Source: a virus. Taken from it: 26,615 nucleotides of DNA. Positions 22,864-26,615 of this stretch are shown here, one piece after another; position 1 is the stretch's first letter, and each line of letters begins with the position of its first letter. Made by a program: the position numbers and the translations under genes. Location: positions 1 through 26,615 of the IMG/VR virus record IMGVR_UViG_3300044971_001105. One strand, written 5' to 3'. Below the pieces are notes generated by a model, which made no database searches, was not told where the DNA came from, and saw nothing but the letters and a program-made list of their open reading frames with translations.

Positions 22864-25800
22864 GTAAAATTAAAACTCTTAATATTGGTATAGAAAAGAT
22901 TGGTAAGATTTATCACATCGCTGATGTCCATATTAGAAACCTAAAAAGACATTCCGAGTATCGTGATGTGTTTTCCCAACTTTATGGACAAATTTTGTCT
23001 ACAATGGCGGAAAATGACATCATTGTGGTTGCTGGGGATATTGTTCACGCAAAAACGGATATGTCACCGGAAGTGGTTGATTTAACACAAGAGTTCTTTA
23101 CTCGTTTATCAGACCTACTACCAACCATTGTAATTCCGGGTAATCACGATGCTAATCTGAACAACCCATCTCGTATGGACGCTTTACAACCTATTGTAAA
23201 TGCGTTGAAGCTTGATAATCTATACTACCTGCGTGATACCGGCGTTTGGAAGATTGGTAATTGTTCGTTCTCACATCAATCAGTATTTGATGAATCGCCC
23301 GGCTTCCCACCACCAGTTGATATTGAAGGGTGTGACTATAAGATTGCACTATTCCACGGAGCAGTTGATAAAATTGTGACCGAGTTTGGGTTTGTAATTG
23401 AAAACAAAAAAGTTCTTGTAGATAATTTCAAGGGATATGATATTGTTCTTCTTGGAGATATTCACAAACCAAACAATGGTGTATTGGGTAATGATTGGAT
23501 TAAGTATCCAGGTTCTTTAATTATGCAGAACCACGCAGAGTCGGTATTTCCAGAACACGGAATTTTGATATGGGATGTTGATACAAAAAGAAACGAGTTT
23601 GTTCAGATTAAAAATCCATATGGGTATGTGACGGTTGATGTTGAGAATGGTAAGATTGTATCTAACTCACCAATTCCACAAAAACCACGAATGAGAATTC
23701 GTGTTAAAAATACCAAAGCTGCTGACCTAAACAAATTGATTGCAGAACTAAAAAAGGGTAGACAAATTCAAGAACTGACGGTTCAAAAGGTTATTACTCA
23801 TAAGAATTCTAACGAAAGCGAAAAGATTATTCTTCAAAATGTGCGTGATGTTGCATATCAAAATAAATTAATTGAAGAATACCTTTCGGACACGGAACAC
23901 TTGACCGAAGACCAAATGAGTGTTGTAAAGGGAATTAACACGGACCTTAACGCTAAGTTGGGTAGTCACACTATCAAACTGAATTCTACTTGGATTCCAA
24001 AAACATTTGAATTTTCAAATATGTTTTCATACGGACCAAACAACATCATTGATTTCAGTAATATGAAAGGCGCATATGGAATCTTTGCACCAAACGCAAG
24101 TGGTAAGTCAACCCTATGGGATGCTTTATCGTTTTGTATCTTTGACAAATGTTCACGAACCTCAAAAGCTGAGGATGTGATGAACTATTCTAAAAATTCG
24201 TTTGATTGTAAATTTACTTTTGACCTCAATGGCGTTGACTATGTAATTGAACGAGGTGCAAAGAAATCTCCAAAGAGGGGGACTGTAAAGGTAGATACAA
24301 ACTTTTACAAAATAGAAAATGGTGTCATAGAATCTCTTAATGGAGAACAACGAAGAGACACAAACTTTATTATCCGTGAGTATGTAGGAACTTATGATGA
24401 CTTCATCCTTACAGCAATGTCCACCCAATCAAACAATACTGGCTTTATTGACAAGTCACAAAAAGAACGAAAGGAACTACTTGCGCAATTTTTGGATATG
24501 GATGTATTTGAATCTCTTTACCAAATTGCAAGTGAAGAAATCAAAGAACTATCCGCTCTTCTAAAAGATTACAAGAATCAAGACCTTCCAACCCAATTAG
24601 CTGACGCTGAGGACACTTTAACATCTATTACAGGTTCTTTAACCCAATTAGAAGATAAGCGTCTTAAATTGGATTCTCACCGAGATTCAATCAACACAAA
24701 GATTGAATTTGAAGTTGGTAGTTTGAAGCCCGTTGATGATGTTGGTGATGTAGAACAATTAGAATCCCATTTAGAATCACTTAACAAACAACGAAAGACG
24801 CAAGAGACTGAATGTGGTATAAATTTTTCGGAACTTAAAAGTATAGAAGCCAAACAAGGAGATGCTGAGTCAAAGATATCTAATTTAAACATTGATGACT
24901 TAAAAGAAAAAAACGAACAATACAAAACTTACAACAATAAGTTTAATGAAATCGGAGTTCAACTTGATAAGTTAGAATCTCAAATGATTCACGCTAAAAA
25001 ACATTTGGATGGTATTGGGTCTCTTACCTTTGATGATAATTGTGACCATTGTGTAAGTAATAAAAATACACCATTTGCAAAACAAGCCCAAACCCTTGAA
25101 GATGAACTACAAAAGCTTGGTAAGGAATATAGTGATTTGGTGACCAAGCGTATTGATGTAATGACTTTACGAAATCAAAATGATGTGACCAAAGAACTAA
25201 AACTTTGGGATGAACTTTCCGAAACTTCTTCTAAATTAGAAAAAGAATGGTTAAAGATTAGTCGTTCATATGAGTCGTGTTTGTCGCTTGTTAAAGATTA
25301 TGATACCTCTATTAAAAATTTAGAAATTGATATCCAAAAAGCAAAGAACCAACAACAAGCGGTAGAGCATAACAAGTTGGTAAAAGAAAAGATACAATCT
25401 TTAAAAGGTAAAAGAACTGAAATTGAAGATTCAATAAAAGAAACTACCAACGAATTAATGCACATCAATTCAGAGATTAAGGTCGCTGAAAAAACCATTG
25501 AGAATGTTCACCAATCTTTGGAAAAACTTCGTGGTATGGAAACGAAATATGATGGTTATGAATACTACCTCAAATGTGTAAAGAGGGATGGTATTCCATA
25601 CAATCTTATTTCAGAGGTTCTTCCAAAATTAGAAATGGAAATTAACAATATTCTTTCACCTATTGTAGATTTTCAAATTCTATTGAATACGGATGGTAAA
25701 AATATCAATTCATTTATTGCTTATTCTGATACTGAATACTGGCCATTAGAACTTACAAGTGGTATGGAAAAGTTTATTTCATCTATCGCAATCCGAACCG

Positions 25801-26030
25801 CTTTGATAAATGTATCTAATTTACCACGACCAAACTTTATTGCAATTGATGAGGGGTTTGGTTCATTAGACACGGACAACTTTAACTCACTCTATTTATT
25901 ATTTGATTATCTAAAGACGCAGTTTGATTTTATAATCACCATTTCACACATTGACAAAACAAGAGATATGGTAGATTTCATTATTGACATCAATAAAATC
26001 AAAGGGTTTTCATCTATAAGATATTTATAA
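22860..26030 (+). CDS. gp47-gp46: Single-chain Mre11-Rad50 (gp47-gp46) recombination nuclease fusion
   Basis: This 1056-aa protein joins two subunits that are normally separate. The N-terminal half (1 to about 380) is a metallophosphoesterase nuclease of the Mre11/SbcD/gp47 type: Asp22-x-His24 in IADVHI, Gly59-Asp60 in VAGDIVH, GNHD (94-97), a later FHGAVDK (about 166) and LGDIHKP (about 199). The C-terminal half is a Rad50/SbcC/gp46 ATPase: Walker A APNASGKST (410-418, Lys416), a zinc hook CDHC (728-731) between long coiled coils, the signature LTSGMEK (965-971) and Walker B IAIDEGFGSLD (Asp997, Glu998). It processes DNA ends for recombination and degrades host DNA in T4. In T4, gp47 and gp46 total about 900 aa, so the fusion is complete on both sides. 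It follows the primase with a 4-bp overlap. Confidence 0.95.
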   Translation: MSKIKTLNIGIEKIGKIYHIADVHIRNLKRHSEYRDVFSQLYGQILSTMAENDIIVVAGDIVHAKTDMSPEVVDLTQEFFTRLSDLLPTIVIPGNHDANLNNPSRMDALQPIVNALKLDNLYYLRDTGVWKIGNCSFSHQSVFDESPGFPPPVDIEGCDYKIALFHGAVDKIVTEFGFVIENKKVLVDNFKGYDIVLLGDIHKPNNGVLGNDWIKYPGSLIMQNHAESVFPEHGILIWDVDTKRNEFVQIKNPYGYVTVDVENGKIVSNSPIPQKPRMRIRVKNTKAADLNKLIAELKKGRQIQELTVQKVITHKNSNESEKIILQNVRDVAYQNKLIEEYLSDTEHLTEDQMSVVKGINTDLNAKLGSHTIKLNSTWIPKTFEFSNMFSYGPNNIIDFSNMKGAYGIFAPNASGKSTLWDALSFCIFDKCSRTSKAEDVMNYSKNSFDCKFTFDLNGVDYVIERGAKKSPKRGTVKVDTNFYKIENGVIESLNGEQRRDTNFIIREYVGTYDDFILTAMSTQSNNTGFIDKSQKERKELLAQFLDMDVFESLYQIASEEIKELSALLKDYKNQDLPTQLADAEDTLTSITGSLTQLEDKRLKLDSHRDSINTKIEFEVGSLKPVDDVGDVEQLESHLESLNKQRKTQETECGINFSELKSIEAKQGDAESKISNLNIDDLKEKNEQYKTYNNKFNEIGVQLDKLESQMIHAKKHLDGIGSLTFDDNCDHCVSNKNTPFAKQAQTLEDELQKLGKEYSDLVTKRIDVMTLRNQNDVTKELKLWDELSETSSKLEKEWLKISRSYESCLSLVKDYDTSIKNLEIDIQKAKNQQQAVEHNKLVKEKIQSLKGKRTEIEDSIKETTNELMHINSEIKVAEKTIENVHQSLEKLRGMETKYDGYEYYLKCVKRDGIPYNLISEVLPKLEMEINNILSPIVDFQILLNTDGKNINSFIAYSDTEYWPLELTSGMEKFISSIAIRTALINVSNLPRPNFIAIDEGFGSLDTDNFNSLYLLFDYLKTQFDFIITISHIDKTRDMVDFIIDINKIKGFSSIRYL
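26019..26030 (+). promoter_or_regulatory. Repeated motif AGATATTTATAA (copy 4)
   Basis: The motif covers the last codons and stop of the Mre11-Rad50 gene, 15 bp before the next ATG at 26046. It shares GATATTTAT with the three intergenic copies. It would mark a late promoter for a following structural gene if the motif is functional. As it is partly coding, it could also be chance. Confidence 0.25.
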
Positions 26031-26045
26031 GAAATGGAGTAGTTA

Positions 26046-26615
26046 ATGGGTTTACCGCTCAAAATAAAATCAAAACAAAATCTATCTAAATATAGAGTTT
26101 TAGTAGAAGATTCATCAGCAACATCTGATGAGTATTTTTCTATTGTAGAGTTTCCAGAATACTTGGGCGAGGGTAAAAACCTACTTCGTATTAAAACAAA
26201 CCCAAACATATTTGAGCCCAATACGCAAATTTTTATTGAAGTATTAGACCCAAATGGAACGCCTGTATATTGGGAGATTCCAAATCATAGAGAAAATGAT
26301 AATTCAAGGTTAATCTCTATTTGGGTGTATGGTGATAGAACTGACCGATATAATAATGGTAAGGGTATTGGTGAGATAATCTTACTTGGAACCTTATCAA
26401 CTACATCGGATGGTAATCAAGTTCCTACTGATTTCAAAAAGATTCCAAATGTAAGGTGGAGACGCAAAGTTTCATTTGCACCAAATAAACCATCAAATGG
26501 TAAAATTGTATTTAAGTCTGATAGTTTACCAAAACTAGCACTGTCTTCAAGTGTTGATACATTTACCAATAAGATAGTATCAAATAATCAATTGGTTAGA
26601 GAAATTACAGGTTCA
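26046..26615 (+). CDS. Putative virion structural protein, 3' end beyond the window
   Basis: An open frame of 190 codons runs from the ATG at 26046 to the window edge with no stop. GGAG at 26036-26039, 6 bp before the ATG, is a good ribosome site. The product begins MGLPLKIKSKQNLSKYRVLV and is rich in Ser, Asn, Ile and Tyr, with beta-type alternation (VRWRRKVSFAPN and GKIVFKSDSLPKLALSS), like the baseplate and fibre proteins upstream. No specific family was recognised. The upstream gene lies 15 bp away. The frame is likely real because of its length, ribosome site and composition. Confidence 0.8.
   Translation, partial: MGLPLKIKSKQNLSKYRVLVEDSSATSDEYFSIVEFPEYLGEGKNLLRIKTNPNIFEPNTQIFIEVLDPNGTPVYWEIPNHRENDNSRLISIWVYGDRTDRYNNGKGIGEIILLGTLSTTSDGNQVPTDFKKIPNVRWRRKVSFAPNKPSNGKIVFKSDSLPKLALSSSVDTFTNKIVSNNQLVREITGS

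Overview
The window is part of a tailed-phage genome with a contractile, T4-like tail (myovirus type). Every supported gene is on the + strand, packed end to end with 1-20 bp gaps or short overlaps. The sequence is AT-rich. The best evidence for the phage identity is a recognisable set of T4-type proteins: a gp5-like hub/spike, gp25, gp6, a gp7/gpI-like wedge protein, a gp55-like late sigma factor and a gp47/gp46 (Mre11/Rad50) recombination nuclease. Two promoter-like sites fit the Bacteroidota consensus (TTTG, 19-20 bp, TAnnTTTG). The DnaK tail also looks bacterial, so a Bacteroidota (flavobacterial-type) host is a reasonable inference, but it is not proven by the sequence.

Layout. (1) 1-1355: the C-terminal three quarters of a phage-borne DnaK, closed by a strong intrinsic terminator. 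(2) 1433-6459: an accessory and regulatory block with a UvsE/UVDE repair endonuclease, a four-helix membrane protein with a long coiled coil, a ClpP-like serine peptidase, an HD-domain phosphohydrolase, a small membrane-anchored coiled-coil protein, the gp55-like sigma factor and an acidic protein of unknown role. (3) 6456-17479: the baseplate block, in the order hub/spike (gp5/V), unknown 161-aa protein, gp25/W, gp6/J, DNRLRE-type accessory protein, small protein, giant gp7/I-like wedge protein. This is the same relative order as V-W-J-I in P2-type contractile machines. (4) 17531-21469: four virion proteins, probably baseplate-peripheral or fibre proteins. They include a LamG-type lectin, and two of them end in the same C-terminal module. 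(5) 21479-26030: a DNA-processing block with a T7 endonuclease I-type Holliday junction resolvase, a TOPRIM primase with a decayed zinc ribbon, and one 1056-aa polypeptide that fuses Mre11 (gp47) to Rad50 (gp46). (6) 26046-end: the start of another probable structural gene, cut by the window edge.

How they fit together. The gp55-like factor would switch the host polymerase to late genes, which include the baseplate and fibre cluster. The Mre11-Rad50 fusion, resolvase and primase would serve recombination-dependent replication and clearing of branched DNA before packaging, and UvsE would repair UV lesions. DnaK and ClpP suggest that the phage carries its own protein-folding and proteolysis functions. 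The most unusual points are the single-chain Mre11-Rad50, the phage DnaK, the T7-type resolvase in a T4-like setting, the long sigma factor with a possible second DNA-binding region, two tandem beta-sandwich modules inserted within a DNRLRE-type fold, and a small set of repeated intergenic motifs that may be early and late promoters. No tRNA genes, CRISPR arrays, insertion sequences or integration functions were seen. No non-coding stretch exceeds about 130 bp.
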